From Clostridia bacterium UC5.1-1D2 (GTDB taxonomy: Bacteria > Bacillota > Clostridia > Lachnospirales > Lachnospiraceae), in assembly GCA_001304855.1 (NCBI GenBank), contig BBZN01000014.1, positions 1 through 64,000 of the forward strand: a stretch of DNA of 64,000 bases. The letters are read 5' to 3'. The notes under the pieces are model-generated. The model ran no database searches and was not told the origin of the DNA. It saw nothing but the letters and a program-made list of their open reading frames with translations. The position numbers and the translations under genes are program-made. Shown here in pieces: positions 37,181-50,507 of this stretch (position 1 is its first letter; the number at the start of each line of letters is the position of its first letter).

Positions 37181-40100
37181 ATGGGCTTAACGAAACTTGT
37201 CTTAAAAAGGCCGGTCAGTACGGTGCTTGCCATCCTCTGCCTGGTTGTATTCGGTTTATCCTCGGTGATGAAATCGCCGCTGGAGCTGATGCCGGATATG
37301 AACATGTCCATGATGATTGTAATGACGGTATATCCCGGCGCCAGCCCCGATGACGTCAGCGAGCTGGTCACGAAACCCATTGAGGACAGAGCCAGCACCT
37401 TAAGCGGTTTGGATACCATATCTTCCAGATCCAGCGAGAATATGTCCGTAGTTATGCTGCAGTATAAGTACGGTTTTGACATGAACGAAGCTTACGATGA
37501 TTTAAAGAAGCAGATGGATCTGGTGAAAACCCAGATACCGGAAGATGCGGAAGATCCGATTATGCTGGAGCTTAACACCAGCCTTAAACCTAACGTTATA
37601 CTTGCCGTCAACCACGGTGAGGACGACGATCTTTACAATTATGTAAATAACACGCTGGTGCCCGAGTTTGAGAAGCTTCCCAGCGCGGCTGAGGTTTCCG
37701 TAACGGGCGGAGCCCAGAAATACATAAAAATAGAACTGATGCCGGAGAAGCTGAAGCAGTACGGCGTCAGCATGAGTTCCATTGCCAATGATATTGCAGG
37801 GGCGGATATCACCTATCCTGCCGGGGATACCCGGGTGGGGGACCAGAAGCTGGCAGTATCTACAGAGCAGCCCTTCGGGGAGCTGGAAAGCCTCCAGGAT
37901 ATTCCCCTTTCCGTGTCGGGAAACCACACTGTATATCTCAGCGACGTGGCAAAGGTGTATCTGGGGGCGGACGATGCGGAGAGCATCGCCCGCTACAAGC
38001 CGGAAAACGGCGATGCACAGGATATGGTTGCAGTGACTATCAGCAAGCAGCAGGACGCAGCCTCCCTTACCCTGTCCAAAGACGTGCAAAAGGTAATTAA
38101 GGATTTGACCCTGCAGGATCCCGCTCTCTCCATTACAGTGGTGGACGACGACAAAGACTCGATCATGTCTTCCCTGACCTCTGTTATCCAGACTATGATT
38201 ATGGCTATTATCATTTCCATGGTCATCATCTGGCTGTTCTTTGGAGATTTGAAGGCGTCTATGATTGTAGGAAGCTCCATACCGGTGTCAATCCTGTCCT
38301 CTCTTATATTGATGCAGATTATGGGCTTCAGCCTGAACGTAATTACTTTGAGCGCCTGGTATTAGGCGTGGGTATGATGGTGGATAACTCTACGGTTGTA
38401 CTGGAGAGCTGCTTCAGAGCCACGGACGACACAGGGTTTAAGGAATTCGCCAAGGCGGCCCTCAACGGAACCGGCGTTGTGTACCAGTCGGTTATCGGAT
38501 CCACCATCACCACCTGCGTGGTGTTCCTGCCTCTGGCTATGCTTGGAGGCATGACGGGACAGATGTTCCGCCCTCTGGGCTTTACCATTGTATTCTGCAT
38601 GACGGCCTCCCTGATCTCTGCGATCACGGTGGTGCCTCTCTGCTACATGATTTATAAACCCATTGAGCGAAAGACGGCTCCTTTGTCAAGACCTGTTGAG
38701 AAGATGCAGGAAGCCTACAGAAGCGTTATGAAAGGCTTTCTTAAAAAGAGAGCCATCGTTATGCTGGCCTCCGTGGCCCTTTTGATATTCTCTGTTTTCC
38801 TGGCAACCCAGCTTAAGTCTGAGATGATGGCGGAGGACGACCAGGGGCAGATTTCCATCACGGCGGAGATGAAACCGGGTATGGAGATTGACAAGGTAGA
38901 CGGCATATTAAAAGAGATAGAGGCGGTTATCGTCCAGGCCCTGATGTGGAATCCTATTTTATCACGGCAGGAAGTTCCGGCCTCAGTATGAGCTCAGACC
39001 CCAGTATCTCGATTTACCTGAAAAAAGACAGGAAGATGGATACGGAGGATTTGGTTAAGCAGTGGAAACGGGAACTGGGCAGCATGTCCGATACGAATAT
39101 AACCGTTGAGAAATACTCCCAGGTCAGCGCAATGATGGGTTCCGAGAATGATTATCAGGTCAACCTTCAGAGCACCAATTACAACGACTTAAAGGCAGCC
39201 AGCGACAAGATAGCCGAGAAGCTCAGTGAGCGTCCGGAGCTGACAAAGGTGCATTCCGACCTTGAAAATGCCGCCTCTGTAGTAAAGATTACGGTGAATC
39301 CCATTAAAGCCAAGGCGGCAGGCCTGTCGCCTGCACAGATTGGCGCAACCTTAAACAATATGCTCAGCGGTATTACGGCGACCACCATGGATATTGACGG
39401 CGAGGACGTGGATATAAAGGTTATCTATCCGAAGGATCGTTACAGAACGCTGGATCAGATAGAAACCATCACCCTCCAGACGCCCTCCGGCAGCTCCGTG
39501 GCGATCACAGATGTGGCTGAAATCCGGTTTGCGGACAGTCCCGCTTCGATTTCAAGGCAGGATAAGCAGTACAGAGCCACTATAAGCGGTATCTATACAG
39601 AGAACTCAGACAAGAACACCAAGGCTCTGCTTCAGAAAGAGGTGGTGGATCCCAACGTGTCCGGAAGCGTATCTGTGGCAAAGAGCAATATGGAGGAATC
39701 CATGGCAGAGGAATTTACGGCGTTGTTCCAGGCTATCGCGCTGGCAGTATTCCTGGTATTTGTGGTAATGGCTGCTCAGTTTGAGTCGCCAAATTCTCTA
39801 TCATGGTAATGACCACCATTCCCTTCTGCCTGATCGGCGCATTTGGCCTTTTGTGGCTGGCGGACAGCGCCATCAGCATGACCTCCCTTCTGGGTTTCCT
39901 TATGCTGGTAGGTACGGTTGTTAACAACGGTATTCTATATGTGGATACGGTAAACCAGTACAGGCGGGAGATGGATCTGAACACGGCTCTGATAGAGGCG
40001 GGCGCTACGAGGCTGCGGCCAATCCTCATGACTACGCTGACTACGGTAGTGGCCATGGTGCCCATGGCTTTGGCTTTGGGCGACAGCGGCGCAACGACCC

Positions 40101-40225
40101 AGGGTCTTGCCCTTGTTAATATCGGCGGACTAACGGCGTCCACAGTGCTGTCCCTGCTGATGCTTCCCGTATATTACAGCCTGATGAACGGCAGCGGAAA
40201 AAAGCGGGTAATAATCGCGGATTAA
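37181..40225 (+). CDS. RND-family efflux pump (AcrB/HAE1-like permease), three lost bases
   Basis: About 1015 residues when repaired at 38360, 38942 and 39795, the normal size of an HAE-RND pump with 12 helices and two large extracellular loops. Marks: LVLKRPVSTVLAILCLVVFG (helix 1), VYPGASPDDVSELVTKPIED, LDTISSRSSENMSVV, and GVGMMVDNSTVVLESCFRA (helix 4, the second D of the proton relay region replaced by N). Further on are PLAMLGGMTGQMFRPLGFTI and the C-terminal half repeat LLGFLMLVGTVVNNGILYVDT. It is driven by an ion gradient and paired with the adaptor encoded 14 bp upstream. Confidence 0.92.
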
Positions 40226-40287
40226 GGTTCGTTATAAAAATGTTAAAAAATTACTATTTTCAAATCATAGAAAAGATGATATGATAG

Positions 40288-40345
40288 AACAAAATGTGGC
40301 TGCAGATAGACTGGGGAGCGCCTTAAGCCTGCAGCCTATTTTGTT
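40288..40345 (+). other. Imperfect long hairpin between the efflux and ATPase operons
   Basis: AACAAAATGTGGCTGCAG (40288-40305) pairs with CTGCAGCCTATTTTGTT (40329-40345) apart from a small bulge. It may terminate the efflux operon, with the T-rich part inside the right arm. A second hairpin GATTGTTG/CAACAATC follows at about 40352-40372. Confidence 0.5.
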
Positions 40346-40442
40346 ACACGGATTGTTGTACAGCAACAATCAAAAAGCATGACGCATCATACAAAAAAAT
40401 TAAGATCTGCTAAGGCATTTTGTGTAAAACACAGAAAGCGGA

Positions 40443-40471
40443 TTGATAATTTTAAAATGATGGGTTATAAT
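40443..40471 (+). promoter_or_regulatory. V-type ATPase operon promoter
   Basis: TTGATA (40443-40448), 17 nt, TATAAT (40466-40471). It would give a leader of about 170 nt before the first gene, in which I see no gene. Confidence 0.65.
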
Positions 40472-40645
40472 CTATCCAGATTGTACAAAAATAGCAGGAA
40501 AGATATGGTCAAATGCAAAAAATATGTCATTTCTTCGGAAGAATGCGTTTGCCATAGTATTCCCACAGGGTTATTGGAGCACACTAGGTACATAAACCAG
40601 CAATCACTATTTGTGGGATTCCGGATAAGAAAGGGGGATTTTGGA

Positions 40646-40954
40646 TTGGCCCAGGAAACGATTGATGCGATTCGCAAAGCAGAGGCTGCTGCGGAAGCAG
40701 AGGAAAAGGATGCAGCGAAAGCAGCGGAAGAAATTGTGGCACAGGCAAGGATCCAGGCGGCGGAGCTGAAAGCGGACATGACCCGCAGGGCCAGAGAAGC
40801 GGCTGCCGGGAGAGAAGAGGACGCCAAGACGCAGGGAGAAGCCATGATTCAGGCTGCCCGGACCGAGGAAGTGTCGGAGCTGGAAAACCTGCGCAGTCAG
40901 GTAGCCGGCAAACAAGAGCAGGCAGTGAAACTTATTTTATCGGAGCTGCTGTAG
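40646..40954 (+). CDS. ntpH: V-type ATPase subunit G/H (peripheral stalk)
   Basis: 102-residue, almost entirely charged and alanine-rich coiled-coil protein, the partner of subunit E in the peripheral stalk. I chose TTG 40646 (MAQETIDAIRKAEAAAEAEE) because AAGGGGG lies 8 nt upstream and the frame upstream has no family resemblance. An in-frame ATG at 40379 precedes the promoter and is not credible. First gene of the operon, 18 bp before subunit I. Confidence 0.82.
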   Translation: MAQETIDAIRKAEAAAEAEEKDAAKAAEEIVAQARIQAAELKADMTRRAREAAAGREEDAKTQGEAMIQAARTEEVSELENLRSQVAGKQEQAVKLILSELL

Positions 40955-40972
40955 GAAGGGAGGCGCGCGAAT

Positions 40973-43470
<2,498 letters not shown>

Positions 43471-43509
43471 TCCGACAGACCAAAGGAACTTAAGAAAGGA
43501 GAGCAAGGC

Positions 43510-44102
43510 ATGGCGGGATTAGATAAAATCATCGGCCAGATAGAGGAGGAATCCAAAGCGGCGGCGGCCCGGACCATAGAGGCTGCCAGGGCAGAGGCGG
43601 AGAAAATCCTTGAGACGGCCCGCAAAGAGGCGGAGGCGGAATGCGCCGACATTGAGAGGCGCTCGGCCCAGGCTGTGGCCAACATCCTTGAACGGGGAAA
43701 ATCCGCAGCGGAGCTTAAGAAACGGGGCAGCCTTCTGGCTGAAAAGCAGAAGCTTATCGGGGATACCATTGCCAGAGCTAAGGAAGAGCTTAAGAATATG
43801 GAGCTGAGGCCTATTTCGATATGATTCTGAAGCTGGCAGTCAAATCCGCACAGTCCGGGGAGGGAGAAATCCTGTTCTCAGCAAAGGATCTGGCCCGGCT
43901 TCCCCAGGGATTTGAAGAAAAATTAAACGCTGCCCTGAAAGGCAGGGGCGCGGCGCTGCGCATATCCGGGGACGCCAGGGACATAGACGCCGGATTTGTG
44001 CTTACTTATGGAGGGATTGAGGAGAACTGCTCTATTGACGCGCTCTTTGATTCTGCACATGAGCTGTTACAGGATAAAGCGCAGGAGATTCTGTTTTCAT
44101 GA
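43510..44102 (+). CDS. ntpE: V-type ATPase subunit E (peripheral stalk), one lost base
   Basis: About 198 residues. The N-terminal coiled coil (IEEESKAAAARTIEAARAEAEKIL) pairs with subunit H; the C-terminal globular part (FDMILKLAVKSAQSGEGEI; YGGIEENCSIDALF) attaches to the catalytic head. A lost G near 43806 separates them. AAGGAGAG precedes ATG 43510. Position between K and C is standard for clostridial V-ATPase operons. Confidence 0.9.
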
Positions 44103-44141
44103 ACGTAGGGCGTTCTCAGACTTATTAGGAGGAACTTTTGA

Positions 44142-45107
44142 ATGGCAGATAAATATGTTTATGCAGTAGCCCGTATCCGTTCCAAAGAATTGTCCCTGCT
44201 ATCCGGTGCATTTTTAGAGCAGCTGACGGCTGCAAAAAGCTATGATGAATGTATCCAGCTCCTGAATGAAAAAGGCTGGGGGGGCGACGGTATCACCAAT
44301 ACCGAAGAGCTTCTGGCCGTGGAGAGGGAGAAAACCTGGGGGTTGATTTCGGAGCTTGTGGAGGATAAATCCGTGTTCGACGTATTTTTGTACGCCAACG
44401 ATTACCACAACCTGAAGGCGGCGATCAAGGAGGCCCGGATGGGTCACGAATTCCCCGGGATTTTCATTGACCAGGGAACCCTGGATGTGAAACTGATTAA
44501 AGACGCGATCCAAAACCGGGAGTTTCAGAACCTGCCGGAGGCCATGAGAGGGCCTGCTGAGGAGGCGTACAAAGCCCTTCTGTACACCCAGGACGGCCAG
44601 CTGTGCGATATTATTATCGACAAGGCGGCTCTGGATGCCATTTACTGTGCAGGTATGGAATCCGGCAATGAGTTTTTAAAGCTTTATGCAGAACTGACAG
44701 TGGCAGCAGCAGATATAAAGACGGCGGTGCGGGCGTCCCGTACCGGTAAGGACAGGGCATTTTTGGAGCAGGCGCTGGCGCCTTGTGATACCTTTGATAT
44801 TTACCGCCTGGCTCAGGCGGCAATCGAGGGAGGAGATGCCATCGGCATGTACCTGGAATCCACTCCCTACGCAGATGCGGTAGAAGAACTGCGCCGCTCA
44901 CCTTCGGCCTTTGAGCGGTGGTGCGACAATCTGATGATACGCAGGATTAAGCCCCAGCAGTATATTCCCTTTGGACTGGGACCGCTGGCAGCTTACATTT
45001 TAGCGCGTGAAAATGAAATCAAATCAGTTCGGATTGTACTTTCCGGGAAACTTAATCATCTTCCCGAGGAGTCCATCCGGGAAAGGGTAAGGGAGATGTA
45101 TGTATAA
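44142..45107 (+). CDS. ntpC: V-type ATPase subunit C (rotor-stalk adaptor)
   Basis: Intact 321-residue helical protein of the V-ATPase C/d family, which links the K ring to the central stalk. It starts MADKYVYAVARIRSKELSLL and includes DVFLYANDYHNLKAAIK, a typical stretch. Its C-terminus contains EIKSVRIVLSGKLNHLP. TAGGAGG precedes ATG 44142. The subunit F start (45100) overlaps its 3' end. Confidence 0.93.
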   Translation: MADKYVYAVARIRSKELSLLSGAFLEQLTAAKSYDECIQLLNEKGWGGDGITNTEELLAVEREKTWGLISELVEDKSVFDVFLYANDYHNLKAAIKEARMGHEFPGIFIDQGTLDVKLIKDAIQNREFQNLPEAMRGPAEEAYKALLYTQDGQLCDIIIDKAALDAIYCAGMESGNEFLKLYAELTVAAADIKTAVRASRTGKDRAFLEQALAPCDTFDIYRLAQAAIEGGDAIGMYLESTPYADAVEELRRSPSAFERWCDNLMIRRIKPQQYIPFGLGPLAAYILARENEIKSVRIVLSGKLNHLPEESIRERVREMYV

Positions 45108-45416
45108 GATTGCAGTGATGGGCGACCGTGACAGTATCTACGGCTTTGCAGCTCTGGGTCTGGAACCATTTCCCGTAACAGACCCGGTGGAAGCAGGAAA
45201 GAAGTTAAGGGATCTGGGGGAGAGCGGCTACGCTGTAATTTATATTACAGAGGCGCTGGCAGCCAGGTAGAACCGGAGATTGACCGCTACCGTGAAGCCG
45301 ACCTTCCTGCCATCATTTTGATTCCCGGCGTGTCCGGCAATACGGGCAAGGGAATTATGGCGGTTAAGAAGTCGGTTGAGCAGGCAGTTGGCTCGGATAT
45401 TATATTTAATAATTAG
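45100..45416 (+). CDS. ntpF: V-type ATPase subunit F, one lost base
   Basis: About 106 residues of the central-stalk subunit F, with a Rossmann-like fold. MYKIAVMGDRDSIYGFAALG is the diagnostic N-terminus. The C-terminal half (PAIILIPGVSGNTGKGIMAV) is in another frame because of a lost G near 45263; restoration gives ALAGQVEPEIDRY. It overlaps ntpC by 8 bp and ends 15 bp before ntpA. Confidence 0.92.
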
Positions 45417-45431
45417 AGCAGGAGGTAAAAG

Positions 45432-47206
45432 ATGAGCAAAGGCGTAATTAAAAAAGTAGCCGGTCCGCTGGTCGTCGCAGAAGGCATGCGTGACGCGAAC
45501 ATGTTCGACGTGGTCCGTGTCAGCGAACAGCGTCTCATAGGCGAAATCATAGAGATTCATGGCGATAAAGCTTCCATCCAGGTTTACGAGGAGACCTCCG
45601 GACTGGGACCGGGGGCGCCGGTGGAATCCACAGGCGTTCCTATGAGCGTGGAGCTTGGGCCCGGACTGATTGGAAGTATATACGACGGTATCCAGCGTCC
45701 CTTGGATGCCATTATGGAAGTGACGGGAGGCAACCTTTTAAACCGCGGTGTGGAGGTTCCGTCCTTAAAGAGGGACAAGAAATGGAAATTTGAGCCCCAG
45801 GCAGTTGTGGGCGGCAAGGTAACCGGCGGCGATATCATCGGCGTGGTTCAGGAAACCGATGTGGTACAGCAGAAAATCATGGTACCTGTTGGGATAGAGG
45901 GGACCCTTACCTATATCAGCCCAGGTGAATATACAGTTACCGATACGGTGGCGGTTGTAACAGACGAGAAGGGCCAGGAGCATCCGGTGGGACTGATGCA
46001 GAAATGGCCGGTACGTAAGGGACGCCTTATCAGAGAAAGCTTTCTCCAGATATGCCTCTGGTTACAGGCCAGCGTGTTATCGACTGCCTGTTCCCCATTG
46101 CCAAGGGAGGCGTTGCCGCCGTTCCAGGGCCTTTCGGATCCGGTAAAACCGTAGTGCAGCACCAGCTTGCCAAGTGGGCGGATGCAGATATTGTGGTTTA
46201 CATCGGCTGCGGAGAGCGGGGCAACGAGATGACGGACGTTCTGAACGAGTTCCCGGAGCTTAAGGATCCAAAGACGGGAAAATCTTTGATGGAGCGTACC
46301 GTATTGATTGCAAACACCTCCGATATGCCTGTGGCAGCCCGTGAGGCCTCTATTTATACAGGTATCACCATTGCCGAGTACTTCCGCGATATGGGCTACT
46401 CCGTAGCGCTCATGGCAGACTCCACCTCCCGTTGGGCCGAGGCTCTCCGAGAGATGTCAGGACGTCTGGAGGAGATGCCCGGCGAGGAGGGCTATCCTGC
46501 ATACCTGGGTTCCCGTCTGGCGCAGTTCTACGAGCGCGCAGGCCGCGTAATCTCCCTGGGCAGCGACAACAGGGAGGGAGCCCTGTCGGTTATCGGCGCT
46601 GTTTCCCCTGCAGGAGGCGATATTTCCGAGCCTGTAACCCAGGCTACCCTGCGTATAGTAAAGGTATTCTGGAGCCTGGATGCAGACCTGGCATATAAGA
46701 GACATTTCCCTGCCATCAACTGGCTGACCAGCTATTCCCTGTATGTAGATACCATGGAGAAATGGTTTAATGCAGAGGTTGAGAGCGACTGGACGGAGCT
46801 TCGCGCCCGGCTTATGAGACTCCTTCAGGAAGAGTCGGAGTTAAATGAGATCGTACAGCTGGTAGGTATGGACGCCCTGTCCGCCCCTGACAGACTGAAG
46901 CTGGAAGCAGCCCGTTCCATCCGTGAGGACTTCCTCCACCAGAACGCATTCCATGAGATTGATACATTTACCTCTCTTACAAAGCAGCATATGCTGATGA
47001 AGCTGATTCTGGCCTATTTTGACCAGTCAGGCGAGGCCCTTAACCAGGGCGTGAACATTGAGCGTCTGGTTAACCTTCCTGTCCGCGAGGCTATCGGCCG
47101 GTTCAAATACACAGAGGAAGCGGACCTGAATAAGGTTTATGCAGATGTCATAGGGACCCTGGAGAGCGAGATTAACAGTGAGCTGAGCAGAAAGGAGGAC
47201 TTCTAA
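45432..47206 (+). CDS. ntpA: V-type ATPase catalytic subunit A, one lost base
   Basis: Catalytic ATP-hydrolysing subunit, about 592 residues. Marks: [16 protein letters not shown], the A-subunit-specific bulge ([17 protein letters not shown]), Walker [27 protein letters not shown], and Walker B/signature [22 protein letters not shown] lost C near 46023 breaks it at [21 protein letters not shown] precedes ATG 45432. Its stop overlaps the ntpB ATG by one base (47206). Confidence 0.96.
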
Positions 47207-48579
47207 TGCCCAAGGAATATAGAACAATTGAAGAGGTAGCAGGTCCGATTATGCTGGTCCGCGGCGTACAGGGAGTAACCTACGATGAGATGGGAGAGAT
47301 CGAGCTGGCAAGCGGCGAGAGACGGCGCTGCAAGGTGCTGGAAATCAACGGCAGCAATGCCATGGTTCAGCTGTATGAGGCAGCCACAGGCATTAACCTG
47401 GATTCCAGCAAGGTCCGTTTCCTGGGACGCACCATGGAGCTGGGCGTTTCCGAGGATATGCTCAGCCGCATGTTTGACGGCATGGGCAAGCCCATTGACA
47501 ACGGCCCCGATATCCTTCCTGAGAAGCGTATGGATATCAACGGCCTTCCTATGAATCCCGCTGCCAGAAGCTATCCTGAGGAGTTTATCCAGACGGGTAT
47601 CTCCGCCATAGACGGACTGAACACCCTGGTGCGCGGACAGAAGCTGCCTATTTTCTCCGCATCCGGTCTGCCCCACGCCAACCTGGCCGCTCAGATTGCA
47701 CGTCAGGCAAAGGTGCGTGGAACCAATGAGCCCTTCGCCGTAGTATTTGCAGCCATGGGTATCACCTTCGAGGAGGCCAACTTCTTTATGGAGAGCTTCC
47801 GTGAGACAGGGGCCATCGACCGGAGCGTTATGTTCATCAATCTGGCCAATGACCCTGCCGTAGAGCGTATCGCCACGCCGCGTATGGCGTTGACGGCGGC
47901 AGAGTACCTGGCATTTGAGAAGAATATGCACGTGCTGGTTATTCTGACGGATATCACAAACTATGCAGACTCACTCCGCGAGATTTCCGCCGCCCGGAAG
48001 GAAGTTCCCGGCCGCCGCGGTTATCCCGGATATATGTATACGGATTTGGCTTCTCTGTATGAGAGAGCAGGACGCCAGAAGGGCAAGAACGGCTCCATCA
48101 CCATGATACCGATTCTTTCCATGCCCGAGGACGACAAGACCCACCCCATTCCTGACCTTACAGGCTACATCACAGAGGGTCAGATTATCCTGAGCCGTGA
48201 GCTGTACCGCAAGGCTGTTACACCGCCTATCGACGTACTGCCGTCCTTGTCCCGTCTGAAGGATAAGGGTATCGGTGAGGGAAAGACCAGGGCGGACCAC
48301 GCCGATGTTATGAACCAGCTGTTTGCAGCCTACGCCCGCGGCAAGGACGCCAAGGAACTGATGGTGATTCTGGGCGAGGCGGCTTTGACCGATATGGATA
48401 AGCTGTATGCCAAGTTTGCAGATGAATTTGAGAAAGAGTATGTTTCACAGGGCTACTATGCCAACCGTGATATCGAGGAAACCATGGATATCGGCTGGAA
48501 GCTCTTACGCATCCTCCCAAGGAGCGAGCTGAAACGTATCAAGGACAAATTCCTGGATCTGTATTATGATGCAAAATAA
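47206..48579 (+). CDS. ntpB: V-type ATPase regulatory subunit B
   Basis: Intact 457-residue non-catalytic nucleotide-binding subunit of the A3B3 head. Marks: [39 protein letters not shown], and the degenerate P-loop region [31 protein letters not shown] and [21 protein letters not shown] follow. The conserved C-terminal FLDLYY segment is present. AAAGGAGG lies at the end of ntpA. About 145 bp without a gene separate it from ntpD. Confidence 0.97.
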   Translation: MPKEYRTIEEVAGPIMLVRGVQGVTYDEMGEIELASGERRRCKVLEINGSNAMVQLYEAATGINLDSSKVRFLGRTMELGVSEDMLSRMFDGMGKPIDNGPDILPEKRMDINGLPMNPAARSYPEEFIQTGISAIDGLNTLVRGQKLPIFSASGLPHANLAAQIARQAKVRGTNEPFAVVFAAMGITFEEANFFMESFRETGAIDRSVMFINLANDPAVERIATPRMALTAAEYLAFEKNMHVLVILTDITNYADSLREISAARKEVPGRRGYPGYMYTDLASLYERAGRQKGKNGSITMIPILSMPEDDKTHPIPDLTGYITEGQIILSRELYRKAVTPPIDVLPSLSRLKDKGIGEGKTRADHADVMNQLFAAYARGKDAKELMVILGEAALTDMDKLYAKFADEFEKEYVSQGYYANRDIEETMDIGWKLLRILPRSELKRIKDKFLDLYYDAK

Positions 48580-48725
48580 ACTGCAGTCACAGCCCGGTGA
48601 GGGAACTGGCTGCTGCGCCAAAGACCTGCGGGGAACCGAACCTTAAGGGAAGGAACCTGCAGCAGGGGCAGGCGGGGCAGAGAGACAGCCAAATCCCAGG
48701 CCGGCAGAAAGGAAGTTGACATAAC

Positions 48726-49409
48726 ATGGGTGCAAAACATGTAAATCCCACCCGTATGGAGCTTACCCGTTTGAAAAAAAAGCTGGCGACAGCCATCCGC
48801 GGTCATAAGCTCTTAAAGGATAAGCGGGATGAATTAATGCGTCAGTTCCTGGACCTGGTGCGCGAGAACAAAGTCCTTCGTGAGAAGGTGGAGGCAGGCA
48901 TCGCTGCGGCTAACCAGAATTTCGTGCTGGCACGTTCCGGCATGACGGACGAAGCCCTGAATGTGGCCCTTATGGCTCCCAAGCAGGAGGTTTATCTGGA
49001 GGCGGAGACGAGGAATGTCATGAGCGTGGAGATTCCGGTGTTCAAGTACAACACCAGAACTTCCGATCCCAATGACATCTATTCTTACGGCTTTGCATTC
49101 ACCTCCAGCGACCTGGACGGCGCAGTGAAAAGCCTGGCGGACCTTCTGCCTGATATGCTGCGTCTGGCTGAGTGTGAGAAATCCTGCCAGCTGATGGCTG
49201 CGGAGATCGAGAAGACCCGCCGCCGTGTAAATGCGCTGGAGCACGTAATGATTCCTCAGACGCAGCAGAATATCCGCTATATCACCATGAAGCTGGATGA
49301 AAATGAGCGAAGCTCCCAGACCAGGCTTATGAAAGTGAAGGATATGATGCTTGAGCAGGCCCACCATTACAGCGAGCGTGAAGTCACTCCTGTGGTAGAC
49401 GAGGTGTAG
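48726..49409 (+). CDS. ntpD: V-type ATPase subunit D (central stalk)
   Basis: Intact 227-residue coiled-coil rotor shaft, with PTRMELTRLKKKLATAIRGHKLLKDKRDEL at its N-terminus (recognised as the D-subunit signature) and VNALEHVMIPQTQQNIRYI near the C-terminus. AAAGGAAG precedes ATG 48726. Last gene of the operon; transcription probably stops at the hairpins at 49422 and 49499. Confidence 0.95.
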   Translation: MGAKHVNPTRMELTRLKKKLATAIRGHKLLKDKRDELMRQFLDLVRENKVLREKVEAGIAAANQNFVLARSGMTDEALNVALMAPKQEVYLEAETRNVMSVEIPVFKYNTRTSDPNDIYSYGFAFTSSDLDGAVKSLADLLPDMLRLAECEKSCQLMAAEIEKTRRRVNALEHVMIPQTQQNIRYITMKLDENERSSQTRLMKVKDMMLEQAHHYSEREVTPVVDEV

Positions 49410-49421
49410 GTTTCTGAGCTC

Positions 49422-49451
49422 TTCATGAAAGCTTAATAAAACTTTCATGAA
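49422..49451. other. Perfect 10-bp inverted repeat after ntpD
   Basis: TTCATGAAAG (49422-49431) and CTTTCATGAA (49442-49451). It is not followed by a T run, so it is perhaps an mRNA 3' hairpin or operator. Confidence 0.45.
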
Positions 49452-49499
49452 AACCCCTATTTAGTCGGGTGGACAGAAGATAACAAATATGATAGAGTA

Positions 49500-49541
49500 A
49501 ATCCCAGAGATACGGTAAAAGGCCATTCTCTGGGATTTTTG
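49500..49541 (+). terminator. Terminator of the V-ATPase operon
   Basis: ATCCCAGAGA (49501-49510) and TCTCTGGGAT (49527-49536) arms, then a T run. Confidence 0.8.
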
Positions 49542-49659
49542 GCTTCCTATGGAAGTCCTGCCCTAAGCGGAGAAAGGATGACCGCAGAGCAAGCCACATG
49601 TACCGCACAGGGCATCTGAACCACAGGCGCCGGGTGCTCATCACAAGGAGGAGAATACC

Positions 49660-50299
49660 ATGAAAAATATTTGGCGGTTCTTGCATGGCAGTGATGCTGG
49701 CAGGATGCAGCAGCGGAAATAAGACGGAGACAACTGCGGCACAGACGGAGACAACAAGCGCAAAAGAAACCACAAAGGCCGGGGCTGCGGAGGCCGGAGC
49801 GGAAGCGGCCGGAAGTGAAAAGGGGACGGAAGCGGCGGGAGCCGGGGATGCAGGCATAGAGCCAAAGCCGGGAGCCCCTCTCAAAGAAGGCAATAAAGCG
49901 CCTGATTTTACCGCAGAGCTGGCGGACGGAACCACCGTCACTCTTTCCGATCTTCAGGGCAAGCCCGTGATTCTCAATTTTTGGGCAACCTGGTGCGGAC
50001 CCTGCGTAAAGGAGATGCCGGCCTTTGAGCGCCTGAAAGAGGAGTTCGGAGATGAGATTGGAATTATTGCAGTTAACTGCGGGGATGACGGGGATACCGT
50101 AAAGGATTTTATAGATAAGAACGGCTATACCTTCCCTGTAGTTCTGGATGAAGATTACGCCGTATCCATGCTGTATCCCACCAACGGAATTCCCTATACC
50201 GTTATCCTGGACGGGGAGGGAACGATAACCCACCTTTCCACCGGAGCCAGCGACGCCGATACCATGTATGGAATATACAAAGAAGCCTTAGGCCTGTAA
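49660..50299 (+). CDS. TlpA/ResA-like thioredoxin lipoprotein, lost bases in signal peptide
   Basis: Membrane-anchored thiol-disulfide oxidoreductase of about 213 residues. ATG 49660 follows AAGGAGG. Restoring one A near 49666 and one near 49687 gives a signal peptide ending AVMLAGCSSG (lipobox). A Thr/Ala/Glu-rich linker follows, then the redoxin domain: APDFTAELADGTTVTLSDL, ILNFWATWCGPCVKEMPAFE (active-site WCGPC), and the cis-proline region GIPYTVILDGEG. It is followed by the CD1871A protein and the 4Fe-4S membrane protein, a recurrent clostridial redox cassette. Confidence 0.93.
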
Positions 50300-50343
50300 C
50301 GCGCAAATACAGGCCCGGACGCAGAAGAGAGAAGGGGATATCC

Positions 50344-50493
50344 ATGAAACCTTGTACAAAACAGAATAAAACAGCCATCTTCCTTCTGATTCTTGGGATC
50401 CTGTTTCTGATACTGGGGGTGTACCAGGGCGGATACAGGGATGCGTTTCAGAAAGCCATCCGCGTATGCCTGGAATGTATCGGAATCGGATGA
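50344..50493 (+). CDS. CD1871A-type CXXC miniprotein
   Basis: 49-residue protein with one transmembrane helix (AIFLLILGILFLILGVYQGG) and a C-terminal RVCLECIGIG, the signature of the CD1871A family of CXXC miniproteins. It sits between the thioredoxin lipoprotein and the 4Fe-4S protein, as usual for this family. The function is unknown; a role in passing electrons or thiols across the membrane is inferred from the CXXC and the neighbours. GAGAAGGGG precedes the start. Confidence 0.85.
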   Translation: MKPCTKQNKTAIFLLILGILFLILGVYQGGYRDAFQKAIRVCLECIGIG

Positions 50494-50507
50494 AAGGGAC
50501 AGAATGA

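Noticed and set aside
40379-40645. N-terminal extension of the first V-ATPase gene to ATG 40379
   Set aside because: A good promoter (40443-40471) lies inside the extension, the residues have no family resemblance, and a strong ribosome site precedes TTG 40646.
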